Of a stretch of DNA of 6,781 nt, positions 1 to 5,207 are shown piece by piece. Under the pieces are notes generated by a model, which was not told the origin of the DNA, did no database searches, and worked only from the letters and a program-made list of their open reading frames with translations. The DNA is from Eubacteriales bacterium (GTDB lineage: Bacteria; Bacillota; Clostridia; Christensenellales; UMGS416): NCBI GenBank assembly GCA_028709505.1, contig JAQVWW010000064.1:1-6781 (forward strand), given 5' to 3'. A program made the position numbers and the translations under genes. The stretch's first letter is position 1. Each line of letters begins with the position of its first letter.

Positions 1-1
1 G

Positions 2-748
2 GTAGGCATGCACCCGCATACCGACGCCGCGCCGGTGAGCGCCGATGTGCTGACCCGCTTTGAAGCGCTGGCTGATCTTATCTACAATCCCCGCCAAACA
101 CTGCTGAAGCGCCGGGCCCGCGCAGCCGGCCTTGTAACCGCCGACGGGCTGCTGATGCTCATCGCCCAGGCCGTGCGCGCCCAGGAGATCTGGAACGACG
201 GCTCTTTTGCGCATATTATCCCGGCTCTGTACGAAAATTGGGCGGCCCCTGTGGAAAACGTATCGCTGATTGGCTTACCGGGCTGCGGCAAGACCACCGT
301 CGGCGCGCTGCTGGCCGGCGAGATGGGCTACGATTTTATAGATGTGGACCAGTTGATTGTCCGGCGCTTCGGGCCCATCCCGCAGCTGTTCGCCCGCGGC
401 GAAGCGCATTTTCGCGCCTGTGAAACGGCGGTGGTGGAAAGCCTGGCGGATGTCCGTCACAGCGTCATCGCCTGTGGCGGCGGTACGGTGGAGCGCCCTT
501 ACAACATGCAACTGCTTTCGCAGATGGGCGTCATCCTGTTTTTGGATCGCCCAGCCGACGATATCATCGGTCACGTGGATGCCCACAGCCGCCCGCTGCT
601 GGGCGGCGATCCGCAGCGGGTGCGGGCGCTGGAGCGCCGCCGCCGGTGCCTTTATCAGGACTATTGCCATGCCGCCATCCCCGTAACCGCCGACGCACAG
701 CACACGGCGCGGCAGATTGCCGCGCTGCTACAGGAGGAAACGCTATGA
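2..748 (+). CDS. aroK: Bifunctional shikimate dehydrogenase/shikimate kinase (AroE-AroK fusion), 3' part
   Basis: The reading frame is open to the left edge, so the true start is outside the window and the ATG at 8 is internal. Residues are numbered from that Met. Residues 1-62 match the C-terminal end of shikimate dehydrogenase (AroE): a GM-x-P start, the DLIYNP motif at 23-28, and the G-L-x-MLIAQ helix ending at Gln54, the Gln that contacts shikimate in the family. After a linker of about 20 residues, 84-246 form a complete shikimate kinase. It shows Walker A GLPGCGKTT (89-97), the DVD motif (112-114), the FR substrate Arg (136), GGG (157-159), the lid Arg in RPLL (195) and an Arg before LY (212). 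The protein would reduce 3-dehydroshikimate to shikimate with NADPH, then phosphorylate it with ATP, in the cytoplasm. The stop overlaps the aroQ start. The fusion is clear from the sequence; activity of the AroE half cannot be judged because its NADP-binding part lies outside. Confidence 0.9.
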   Translation, partial: VGMHPHTDAAPVSADVLTRFEALADLIYNPRQTLLKRRARAAGLVTADGLLMLIAQAVRAQEIWNDGSFAHIIPALYENWAAPVENVSLIGLPGCGKTTVGALLAGEMGYDFIDVDQLIVRRFGPIPQLFARGEAHFRACETAVVESLADVRHSVIACGGGTVERPYNMQLLSQMGVILFLDRPADDIIGHVDAHSRPLLGGDPQRVRALERRRRCLYQDYCHAAIPVTADAQHTARQIAALLQEETL

Positions 749-1170
749 AACTATTGGTGCTAAACGGGCCAAACATCAACATGCTGGGCAGCCGCGAACC
801 GCAGATATACGGCAACCAAAGCTATGCCGCACTGTGCGACGTCATCGCCGCCGGCGCGCAGCGGCTGGGCGTCGAAGCGGAAATCCGCCAGAGCAATCAC
901 GAAGGCCAGCTCATCGACTGGATACAGGCGTCGCCGGGTACCTTTGACGGCATCGTCATCAATCCCGGCGCATACACGCACTACTCCATCGCGCTGCTGG
1001 ACGCCATCAAGAGCATTGCGCTGCCGGTCATAGAGGTGCACATCAGCAATATCCATGCCCGCGAGGCGTTTCGCCGGGCGTCGGTCACCGCCGAGGGCTG
1101 CTTAGGGCAGATAAGCGGCCTGGGTTTTGCCGGTTATGTGCTGGCAATGCAAGCGCTGTGCGGCCAATAA
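745..1170 (+). CDS. aroQ: 3-dehydroquinate dehydratase, type II
   Basis: This 141-residue protein is the usual length for the dodecameric type II dehydroquinase, which dehydrates 3-dehydroquinate to 3-dehydroshikimate, the substrate of the AroE half encoded just upstream. The hallmarks are present: the LNGPNINMLG start, Arg17 in GSREP, the catalytic Tyr22 in IYG, the RQSNHEG loop (48-54), NPGAYTH (73-79) with Asn73 and His79, EVHISN (97-102) with His99, and Arg110 in the REAFRR stretch. The open frame extends upstream to 646, but that part lies inside the kinase gene. The ATG at 745 is chosen because it forms an ATGA overlap with the kinase stop, has AGGAGGAAA at 732-740 as ribosome binding site, and gives the standard N-terminus. 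Translational coupling with the upstream gene is likely. Type I dehydroquinase (aroD) is excluded by the motifs. Confidence 0.97.
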   Translation: MKLLVLNGPNINMLGSREPQIYGNQSYAALCDVIAAGAQRLGVEAEIRQSNHEGQLIDWIQASPGTFDGIVINPGAYTHYSIALLDAIKSIALPVIEVHISNIHAREAFRRASVTAEGCLGQISGLGFAGYVLAMQALCGQ

Positions 1171-1578
1171 TAGCCGCTCCTGTGAGGGTGGCCAGTGCTT
1201 TACTATGGCGGTACGCAGGCGTCCCCGGCACGTCTTGCGCTCGGAACGGGTAACCTGGCGAATCGTGTAACGCATTATAAAACCAGCGGCCTGACCCTTG
1301 GTTTCTTGTTCCGTTGCCCGCCCGGATCGCCTGAAACGGGGCAGCCTGGCTGTTGCTTTTGTTACATCCTCTATTTAAGCTCTCTCAAACATACGGCCTT
1401 GCTGGTTGGTTGTTGATAGAACTGCCTATCTGAGCCATCTGAAACAAACGGCTTGACCATTTAATTTTTCATGGCTATCTTTTCCAACCGGTGCAAAAGC
1501 GTTTCATATTTTTGCAAGGCGCTTTTCGGCAATAAATTGGCGCCATATACGCACAATAAGCAAAAATAGGTGCGGCAT
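1171..1578 (+). other. 408-base intergenic region with short inverted repeats
   Basis: This stretch separates aroQ from the ABC ATPase and holds no convincing gene. Just after the aroQ stop, 1173-1192 can fold into an imperfect hairpin (arms 1173-1181 and 1185-1192, one bulge, two G-U pairs). It lacks a following T-run, so it is at best a weak terminator. Base composition changes from GC-rich (1171-1360) to AT-rich (1370-1570), as expected of a promoter region. Inverted repeats include CGGAAC/GTTCCG (1242-1247, 1308-1313), AGCCAT/ATGGCT (1433-1438, 1471-1476), GCAAAA/TTTTGC (1493-1498, 1510-1515) and AAAAGCG/CGCTTTT (1495-1501, 1520-1526). The last two share bases and exclude each other. A 73-codon GTG frame at 1195-1416 is not accepted as a gene. 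Confidence 0.6.
1453..1481 (+). promoter_or_regulatory. Possible sigma-70-type promoter for the ABC ATPase gene
   Basis: TTGACC (1453-1458, 5 of 6 to consensus) is followed after 17 bases by TATCTT (1476-1481, 4 of 6), inside an AT-rich segment. Transcription would begin near 1488 and give a leader of about 90 nt before the ATG at 1579. The -35 box lies between the arms of the AGCCAT/ATGGCT inverted repeat. The -10 match is modest and there is no other support. Confidence 0.35.
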
Positions 1579-2265
1579 ATGATTGAACTAAACCACATTA
1601 CCAAAATCTATCCGGCGGCCCAGGCGCTGCAAGCGCTCAAGAACGTCTCGCTGCGCATCCAAAGCGGCGAGTTCGTGGCCATTACCGGCCCTTCGGGCAG
1701 CGGAAAATCGACGCTGATGAACATCATCGGCTGCCTGGATTTACCCAGCAGCGGCGATTACAACCTTAACGGCCAGCCGGTGAGCAAGCTGAGCACCGAC
1801 CAGCTGGCCATGCTGCGCTCTCGCGAGATCGGCTTTATTTTCCAGGGATTCAACTTATTAAAGCGCTATACTGCTCTGGAGAACGTCGAACTCCCGCTGA
1901 TCTACACCGGTACCAGCCGCGGCGAGCGGCGCAACCGCGCCATGCAGGCGCTGATGCTGGTAGGGCTGGCCCAGCGGATGGACCACACGCCGTCACAGCT
2001 GTCCGGCGGGCAGCAGCAGCGCGTGGCCATCGCCCGGGCGTTGGTTACGCGGCCCAACCTCATATTGGCCGACGAGCCCACCGGTAACCTGGATAGCGCC
2101 GCCGGGCGCGAAGTGCTGGGCATCCTGCAGGCATTGCACGCCCAGGGCAACACCATCCTTCTCATTACGCACGATCCGGGCATCGCCGCCTCAGCCCAGC
2201 GCATCATAACCATACGCGATGGCGCCATCACCGCCGATGAAACGCAGCAATTCGCCGCAAATTAG
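1579..2265 (+). CDS. ABC transporter ATP-binding protein, MacB/LolD/FtsE-like
   Basis: This 228-residue ATPase has every ABC motif: Walker A GPSGSGKST (37-45), the Q-loop Gln89 in FIFQGFNLL, the signature LSGGQQQR (141-148), Walker B LILADEP (161-167) with catalytic Glu166, GNLD (169-172) and the H-loop His198 in ITHD. The pattern FIFQGFNLL together with EPTGNLDS is typical of the MacB/LolD/FtsE group (lipoprotein release, macrolide or peptide export, cell division), which works with FtsX-like permeases. The frame can begin at GTG 1570, but ATG 1579 is preferred: AGGTG at 1568-1572 is a good ribosome binding site six bases before it, and MIELNHITKIY is the normal start of the family. No permease or membrane-fusion gene lies on either side: aroQ is upstream and argJ, with its own promoter, is downstream. 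It is therefore an orphan ATPase whose partner must be encoded elsewhere, and the substrate cannot be assigned. Confidence 0.93.
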   Translation: MIELNHITKIYPAAQALQALKNVSLRIQSGEFVAITGPSGSGKSTLMNIIGCLDLPSSGDYNLNGQPVSKLSTDQLAMLRSREIGFIFQGFNLLKRYTALENVELPLIYTGTSRGERRNRAMQALMLVGLAQRMDHTPSQLSGGQQQRVAIARALVTRPNLILADEPTGNLDSAAGREVLGILQALHAQGNTILLITHDPGIAASAQRIITIRDGAITADETQQFAAN

Positions 2266-2267
2266 AA

Positions 2268-2296
2268 TTGCATTTTGCCGGATGCTGTGCTATACT
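2268..2296 (+). promoter_or_regulatory. Extended -10 promoter of argJ
   Basis: TATACT (2291-2296, 5 of 6) is preceded by TGC (2288-2290), the TG-N extended -10 element, and lies 17 bases after a weak -35, TTGCAT (2268-2273). It begins right after the ABC ATPase stop at 2265. Transcription would start near 2303, inside the AT-rich stretch before argJ. Confidence 0.6.
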
Positions 2297-2333
2297 CCTG
2301 AATAATATTTATATAATTGCATAAATAAGCATT
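2297..2333 (+). promoter_or_regulatory. Candidate ArgR operator (ARG-box-like repeats)
   Basis: Between the -10 box and the ribosome binding site is a strikingly AT-rich stretch in otherwise GC-rich DNA. It contains TGAATAAT (2299-2306), which matches the left half of the known ARG box (TGAATA...). It also contains TGCATAAATAAGCA (2318-2331), an imperfect 14-base dyad with TGC/GCA ends. The two motifs start 19 bases apart, near the spacing of tandem ARG boxes. An ArgR hexamer bound here would block transcription start. This is inferred from pattern and gene context; neither box is a full consensus match. Confidence 0.4.
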
Positions 2334-2348
2334 TTGGAGGGCATTGAT

Positions 2349-3542
2349 ATGGCGACCGGCGTAACCTTCGCCCAGGGCTTTCGCGCGGCGGGCGTGGCCT
2401 GCGGCCTTAAGAAAAATGGCAACCCCGACTTGGCACTGGTGGTGTCCGATGTCCCCGCCAAATGTGCCGGCATCTTTACCCGCAATGTGGTAAAAGGCCA
2501 CTCGCTGCAGCTGTGTGCCCGGCACAGCGCGCTGGGGCTCGCCCGGGCCGTGATCATCAACAGCGGCTGCGCCAACGCCTGCGTAGGCATGCGCGGCGAT
2601 GCCGACGCGCTGACAATGGCTTGCTTGGGCGCCCAGGCGGTGGGCTGTTCGCCACAGCAGGTGCTGACGGCCTCTACCGGCGTCATCGGCGTGCCGCTGA
2701 ACATGGATAAAATTCAGGCGGGCATTTCGCTGGCGCTGCCGGCGTTAAGCGCCCAGGGCGGGTCGGCGGCAGCCCAAGCCATCATGACCACCGATACCGT
2801 CCGCAAAGAAGTTTCCGCCCAATGCGTCGGCGGCGGCAAAACCATATCGCTGGGCGCCATGGCTAAAGGCTCGGGCATGATCCACCCCGATATGGCTACG
2901 ATGATATCGGTCATCACCACCGATGCCGCCATCAGCGCGACGGCACTGAAAGCGGCGCTCAAGGCGGCAGCCGACGGCAGCTACAACCGCATTTCGGTGG
3001 ACGGCGACACCAGCGTGTGCGATACGGTGGTCATCCTGGCCAACGGCCTTGCCGGCAACCCTGTCATCGAAGAGGGGCAGCCCGAATATTCGGTGTTCCT
3101 GGAGACGCTGCGCAATATGTGCCTGAAGCTTGCCCGCATGCTGGCCGCCGACGGCGAAAGCGCCACAAAGCTGATGGAAATACAGGTAAACGGCGCGCCC
3201 AGCGATGCCGCGGCGCTTGCCATCGCCCAGGCTGTGGCCAAGTCGCCGCTGGTCAAGACGGCCCTCTACGGACAGGACGCCAACTGCGGACGAATTTTTA
3301 CAGCGGCCGGCTATTCCGGCGCTCGGTTCGACCCGAGCAAAGTGGATATCTACATCAATGCCCTGAAGGTATATGAGAACGGCTGCGCGCTGCCCTTTGA
3401 CGAGAACGCGGCGCTAAAAGAGCTGGAGAAGGACGTGGTGCTCTATCGGCTGGAGCTGCACCAGGGCGACGGGCATGACTTTATGCTCAGCTGCGACCTG
3501 ACCCATGCCTACGTGGAAATCAACGGCGCTTACCGCACGTAA
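2349..3542 (+). CDS. argJ: Bifunctional ornithine acetyltransferase/N-acetylglutamate synthase
   Basis: ArgJ transfers the acetyl group from N-acetylornithine to glutamate, closing the acetyl cycle of arginine synthesis; many members also make N-acetylglutamate from acetyl-CoA. The 397-residue product is of normal length. The self-cleavage site is present: in KGSGMIHPDMATM (173-185) the chain breaks between Ala183 and Thr184, leaving Thr184 as N-terminal nucleophile of the beta chain. The Thr110-Gly111 pair that forms the oxyanion hole is present, as is the conserved C-terminal YVEINGAYRT. Two family positions differ: Asn to Cys74 in the NSG-x-ANAC motif, and Asn to Asp181 in HPNMATM. The frame reaches TTG 2334, but ATG 2349 is chosen because GGAGGG (2336-2341) lies seven bases before it. 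It has its own promoter and terminator and no other arg gene within the window. Whether it is mono- or bifunctional cannot be read from the sequence. Confidence 0.96.
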   Translation: MATGVTFAQGFRAAGVACGLKKNGNPDLALVVSDVPAKCAGIFTRNVVKGHSLQLCARHSALGLARAVIINSGCANACVGMRGDADALTMACLGAQAVGCSPQQVLTASTGVIGVPLNMDKIQAGISLALPALSAQGGSAAAQAIMTTDTVRKEVSAQCVGGGKTISLGAMAKGSGMIHPDMATMISVITTDAAISATALKAALKAAADGSYNRISVDGDTSVCDTVVILANGLAGNPVIEEGQPEYSVFLETLRNMCLKLARMLAADGESATKLMEIQVNGAPSDAAALAIAQAVAKSPLVKTALYGQDANCGRIFTAAGYSGARFDPSKVDIYINALKVYENGCALPFDENAALKELEKDVVLYRLELHQGDGHDFMLSCDLTHAYVEINGAYRT

Positions 3543-3560
3543 GATTATCCGGGTACCCTA

Positions 3561-3594
3561 TCCGGGCAACCATAAAAGGTTGCCCGGGTTTTTT
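3561..3594 (+). terminator. Intrinsic terminator of argJ
   Basis: The arms at 3562-3571 (CCGGGCAACC) and 3578-3587 (GGTTGCCCGG) pair perfectly over 10 bp, with one further T-G pair, around the six-base loop ATAAAA. Six Ts follow (3589-3594). It lies 18 bases after the argJ stop. TATCCGGG occurs twice (3546-3553 and 3559-3566), so the first copy could compete weakly for the 3' arm. From here to 3705 I see only T-rich tracts and no further feature. Confidence 0.95.
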
Positions 3595-3705
3595 ATCCAC
3601 TTTGCCTGCCCGCCGGTCATGTTGCGGCGGTGTGGTTTCATGGGTGCCCTCCCCTTGCCGTCTTAAACGCTTTTTCCCCTTTTTTTTAGTCGTTCCAAGG
3701 AAAAG

Positions 3706-3725
3706 ATTGATATTTTTTCATCAAT
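3706..3725 (+). promoter_or_regulatory. Dyad operator candidate over the -35 box of the hyd promoter
   Basis: ATTGAT (3706-3711) and ATCAAT (3720-3725) are perfect inverted repeats separated by eight bases. The left arm covers most of the -35 hexamer, a classic repressor position. The inner TTGAT...ATCAA equals FNR/CRP-family half-sites, but the FNR spacing is four bases, so a standard FNR dimer would not fit. The binding protein is unknown. Confidence 0.4.
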
Positions 3726-3735
3726 GTAGTATAGT
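3707..3735 (+). promoter_or_regulatory. Promoter of the hydrogenase maturation operon
   Basis: TTGATA (3707-3712, 5 of 6) and TATAGT (3730-3735, 5 of 6) are separated by the optimal 17 bases. This is the best promoter in the window. Transcription should begin near 3742, giving an untranslated leader of about 145 nt before the first gene at 3887. Confidence 0.8.
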
Positions 3736-3741
3736 GCAGTT

Positions 3742-3886
3742 GATAAGCCGCGAGACTCGTTCTTTCGGCAAATCGTAAAAATTTCATTTCTTATCTCAAA
3801 GGTTTTTCTAAGAGAGAAGGCAAATAGGATGGGTCTGTTTATCCGCGCCTTTTCGGGCGCTTTTTTTATTGGAAAGGATGGACAAT
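3742..3886 (+). ncRNA. Structured 5' leader, candidate transcription attenuator or riboswitch
   Basis: The leader RNA holds four possible stems. P1 pairs GCCG (3747-3750) with CGGC (3766-3769) and encloses a small CGA/TCG stem (3751-3753, 3757-3759). P2 pairs 3787-3793 with 3809-3815, or alternatively TCTC (3794-3797) with GAGA (3812-3815) plus TTC/GAA at 3788-3790 and 3816-3818. P3 pairs AGAAGGC (3815-3821) with GCCTTTT (3847-3853) and encloses GGAT/ATCC (3827-3830, 3841-3844). P4 is the terminator at 3845-3860. P3 uses the 5' arm of P4, and P2 uses the 5' arm of P3. So P2 plus P4 would stop transcription, and P3 would let it continue into the hyd genes. This is the usual logic of attenuators. 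I do not recognise the upstream part as a known class (SAM, c-di-GMP, TPP, preQ1, T-box and others were considered). The ligand or trigger is unknown; a redox, iron or metabolite signal would fit the operon. Confidence 0.55.
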
Positions 3887-3924
3887 ATGGAAACCAGAGT
3901 GGCTTTGATAGGCATCGTCGTTGA
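3829..3924 (+). CDS. Possible 31-codon leader peptide spanning the attenuator
   Basis: An ATG at 3829 has AGAAGG (3815-3820) eight bases before it and opens a 31-codon frame to a TGA at 3922-3924. The frame runs straight through the terminator hairpin and T-run and overlaps the start of the next gene out of frame. The start of the peptide is MGLFIRAFSG and it has several Phe residues, partly just because the T-run encodes Phe. A ribosome here would prevent the terminator from folding, and its binding site lies in the P2/P3 stems. Such a frame could arise by chance, and no homologue is known to me. Confidence 0.22.
   Translation: MGLFIRAFSGAFFIGKDGQYGNQSGFDRHRR
3845..3867 (+). terminator. Conditional intrinsic terminator ahead of the hyd genes
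   Basis: GCGCC (3845-3849) pairs with GGCGC (3856-3860), with one added T-G pair, around the loop TTTC, and seven Ts follow (3861-3867). It lies downstream of the only visible promoter and 19 bases before the first start codon, so it must be bypassed for the operon to be expressed. It is too far (about 300 bases) past argJ, and beyond a stronger terminator, to be serving argJ. Confidence 0.8.
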
Positions 3925-4171
3925 AAATCCGGCGTCGGTGGCCGGCTTAAACGACATTCTACATCAGTACGGCCGGTACATCATCGGCAGGATGGGCCTG
4001 CCCTATCCCAAGCGCGGCGTCAGCATCATCAGCATCGCGCTGGATGCGCCCGGCGATGCCATCAGCGCTTTATCGGGCAAGCTGGGCATGCTGCCCGGCG
4101 TGACGGCCAAGGCCGTGTACAGCAAGCTGCCGCCTGCTGCGGAGGAGGCCCATGAAGAGCCTAATCGATAA
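3887..4171 (+). CDS. TM1266-family protein, putative [FeFe]-hydrogenase system regulator
   Basis: This 94-residue protein matches the TM1266 family (often annotated iron-only hydrogenase system regulator), small ACT/NikR-C-like domains encoded beside hydEGF in Clostridia and Thermotoga. Visible hallmarks are the IGIVVE first strand (8-13), the helix with LNDILHQYG (21-29), IIGRMGLPY (32-40), the VSIISIALDAP strand (45-55) and LSGKLGMLPGVTAKAVYSK (62-80). Only the last 14 residues lie beyond the usual family end; they are charged, and their codons overlap the hydE start. Starts at TTG 3869 and ATG 3878 are possible, but ATG 3887 is preferred: AAAGGA (3873-3878) is eight bases before it, and ETRVALIGI is the family start. 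No helix-turn-helix is present, so it is unlikely to bind DNA alone. It could sense a ligand, act on RNA or bind a protein. It overlaps hydE by 20 bases, implying coupled translation. Confidence 0.88.
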   Translation: METRVALIGIVVENPASVAGLNDILHQYGRYIIGRMGLPYPKRGVSIISIALDAPGDAISALSGKLGMLPGVTAKAVYSKLPPAAEEAHEEPNR

Positions 4172-5207
4172 GTTGGAGCGGGAGCACCTGCTGACCCATA
4201 CGGAGTTTATCCGGCTGCTGGAAAACCGCACCCCGGAGCTGGATGAGTATCTGTTCGAACGGGCACGCAACGTGCGCCTGCGCCATTACGGCCGGGATGT
4301 GTACGTCCGCGGGCTGATTGAGTTTACCAGCTACTGCAAAAACGATTGCTACTACTGCGGCCTGCGCCGCAGCAACGCCCATGCCCAGCGCTACCGGCTG
4401 ACGCCCGAAGAAATTCTGGACTGCTGCGACGCCGGCTACGCGCTGGGCTTTCGCACCTTCGTGCTGCAGGGCGGCGAGGACCCCTATTACACCGATGAGA
4501 AGCTATGCGCCCTCGTCTGGGCCGTTAAAAAGCGCTATCCCGACTGCGCCGTCACGCTGTCCGCCGGGGAAAAGAACCGGGAAGGCTATCAGGCGTATTT
4601 CGATGCCGGCGCCGACCGCTATCTGCTCAGGCACGAGACGGCTAACGCGACGCACTACGGCAAACTGCACCCTGCCGACCTTTCCCTTCAAAACAGGCAG
4701 CGCTGCCTGTGGGATTTAAAGGACATTGGCTATCAAGTGGGCTGCGGCTTTATGGTAGGCTCGCCCTACCAGAGCGCCGCATGCGTGGCCGACGACCTGC
4801 TGTTCCTCCATGCGTTTAACCCGCACATGGTGGGCATCGGCCCTTTCATTCCCCACCATAACACGCCCTTTGCCGCCCAACCCGCAGGCTCGCTGGAACT
4901 GACGCTGTTCCTTTTGGGTATCATCCGACTGATGCTGCCCAAAGTGCTGCTGCCCGCCACCACGGCGCTGGGCACCATACACCCGCTGGGCCGCGAGAAG
5001 GGTATCCTGGCCGGCGCCAACGTGGTGATGCCCAATCTGTCTCCCCGGGATGTGCGCGGCAAATACCTCTTGTACGACAACAAAATCTGCACGGGCGACG
5101 AAGCCGCCGAGTGCCGTGCCTGCCTGGCCCAACGCATGCAGAGCATCGGCTACCAGGTGGTGACCCACCGCGGAGATTATCCTGTTACATCCAATCCAAC
5201 CAACTGA
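4152..5207 (+). CDS. hydE: [FeFe]-hydrogenase maturation radical SAM enzyme HydE
   Basis: HydE is one of three dedicated maturases that build the [2Fe] subcluster of [FeFe]-hydrogenase. It is a radical SAM enzyme acting on the iron-CO-CN-cysteine product of HydG to prepare the diiron unit. The 351-residue length fits the family. The radical SAM cluster motif is C62-x3-C66-x2-C69 (YCKNDCYYCGLR), followed by QGGED (106-110) as the SAM-binding GGE motif. The rest fits a full TIM barrel, for example the GFMVGSPYQS segment (199-208) and GIGPFIPHHNTPF (228-240). C313, C321 and C324 give the C-x7-C-x2-C accessory iron-sulfur site, found in the Thermotoga maritima enzyme but absent from many HydE proteins. 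The ATG at 4152 has GGAGG (4141-4145) six bases upstream, inside the previous gene. A biotin synthase-like protein is the main alternative, but the neighbours settle the call. Confidence 0.96.
   Translation: MKSLIDKLEREHLLTHTEFIRLLENRTPELDEYLFERARNVRLRHYGRDVYVRGLIEFTSYCKNDCYYCGLRRSNAHAQRYRLTPEEILDCCDAGYALGFRTFVLQGGEDPYYTDEKLCALVWAVKKRYPDCAVTLSAGEKNREGYQAYFDAGADRYLLRHETANATHYGKLHPADLSLQNRQRCLWDLKDIGYQVGCGFMVGSPYQSAACVADDLLFLHAFNPHMVGIGPFIPHHNTPFAAQPAGSLELTLFLLGIIRLMLPKVLLPATTALGTIHPLGREKGILAGANVVMPNLSPRDVRGKYLLYDNKICTGDEAAECRACLAQRMQSIGYQVVTHRGDYPVTSNPTN

Noticed and set aside
1341..1364. GCAGC/GCTGT mini-hairpin followed by a T-containing stretch, considered as the aroQ terminator
   Set aside because: The stem is only five pairs including a G-U, the loop is three bases, and the T-run is broken by G. 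It is also 170 bases past the gene.
1195..1416. 73-codon GTG frame in the aroQ-ABC gap, preceded by GAGGGTG
   Set aside because: It resembles no protein family I know, has mixed codon use unlike its neighbours and an odd Cys-rich end. Its ribosome binding site lies inside the hairpin at 1173-1192. It is probably chance, though a protein search could revise this.
1384..1456. Imperfect direct repeat (CTCAAACATACGGCCTTG at 1384-1401 and CTGAAACAAACGGCTTGA at 1439-1456)
   Set aside because: Only 13 of 18 positions match and there are just two copies; not enough to call a repeat family or operator pair.
3671..3688. T-rich tracts as a terminator between argJ and the hyd promoter
   Set aside because: No stable stem precedes them on the + strand, and the perfect terminator at 3561-3594 already ends argJ transcription.
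3706..3725. Standard FNR binding site before the hyd promoter
   Set aside because: The half-sites TTGAT and ATCAA fit, but the spacer is eight bases, whereas FNR needs four. It is kept only as a dyad of unknown binder.
3742..3870. Known riboswitch or T-box in the hyd leader
   Set aside because: The conserved cores of SAM-I, c-di-GMP-I and II, TPP, preQ1, THF, ZTP and purine riboswitches and the T-box antiterminator sequence were looked for by eye and not found. A covariance search was not possible.
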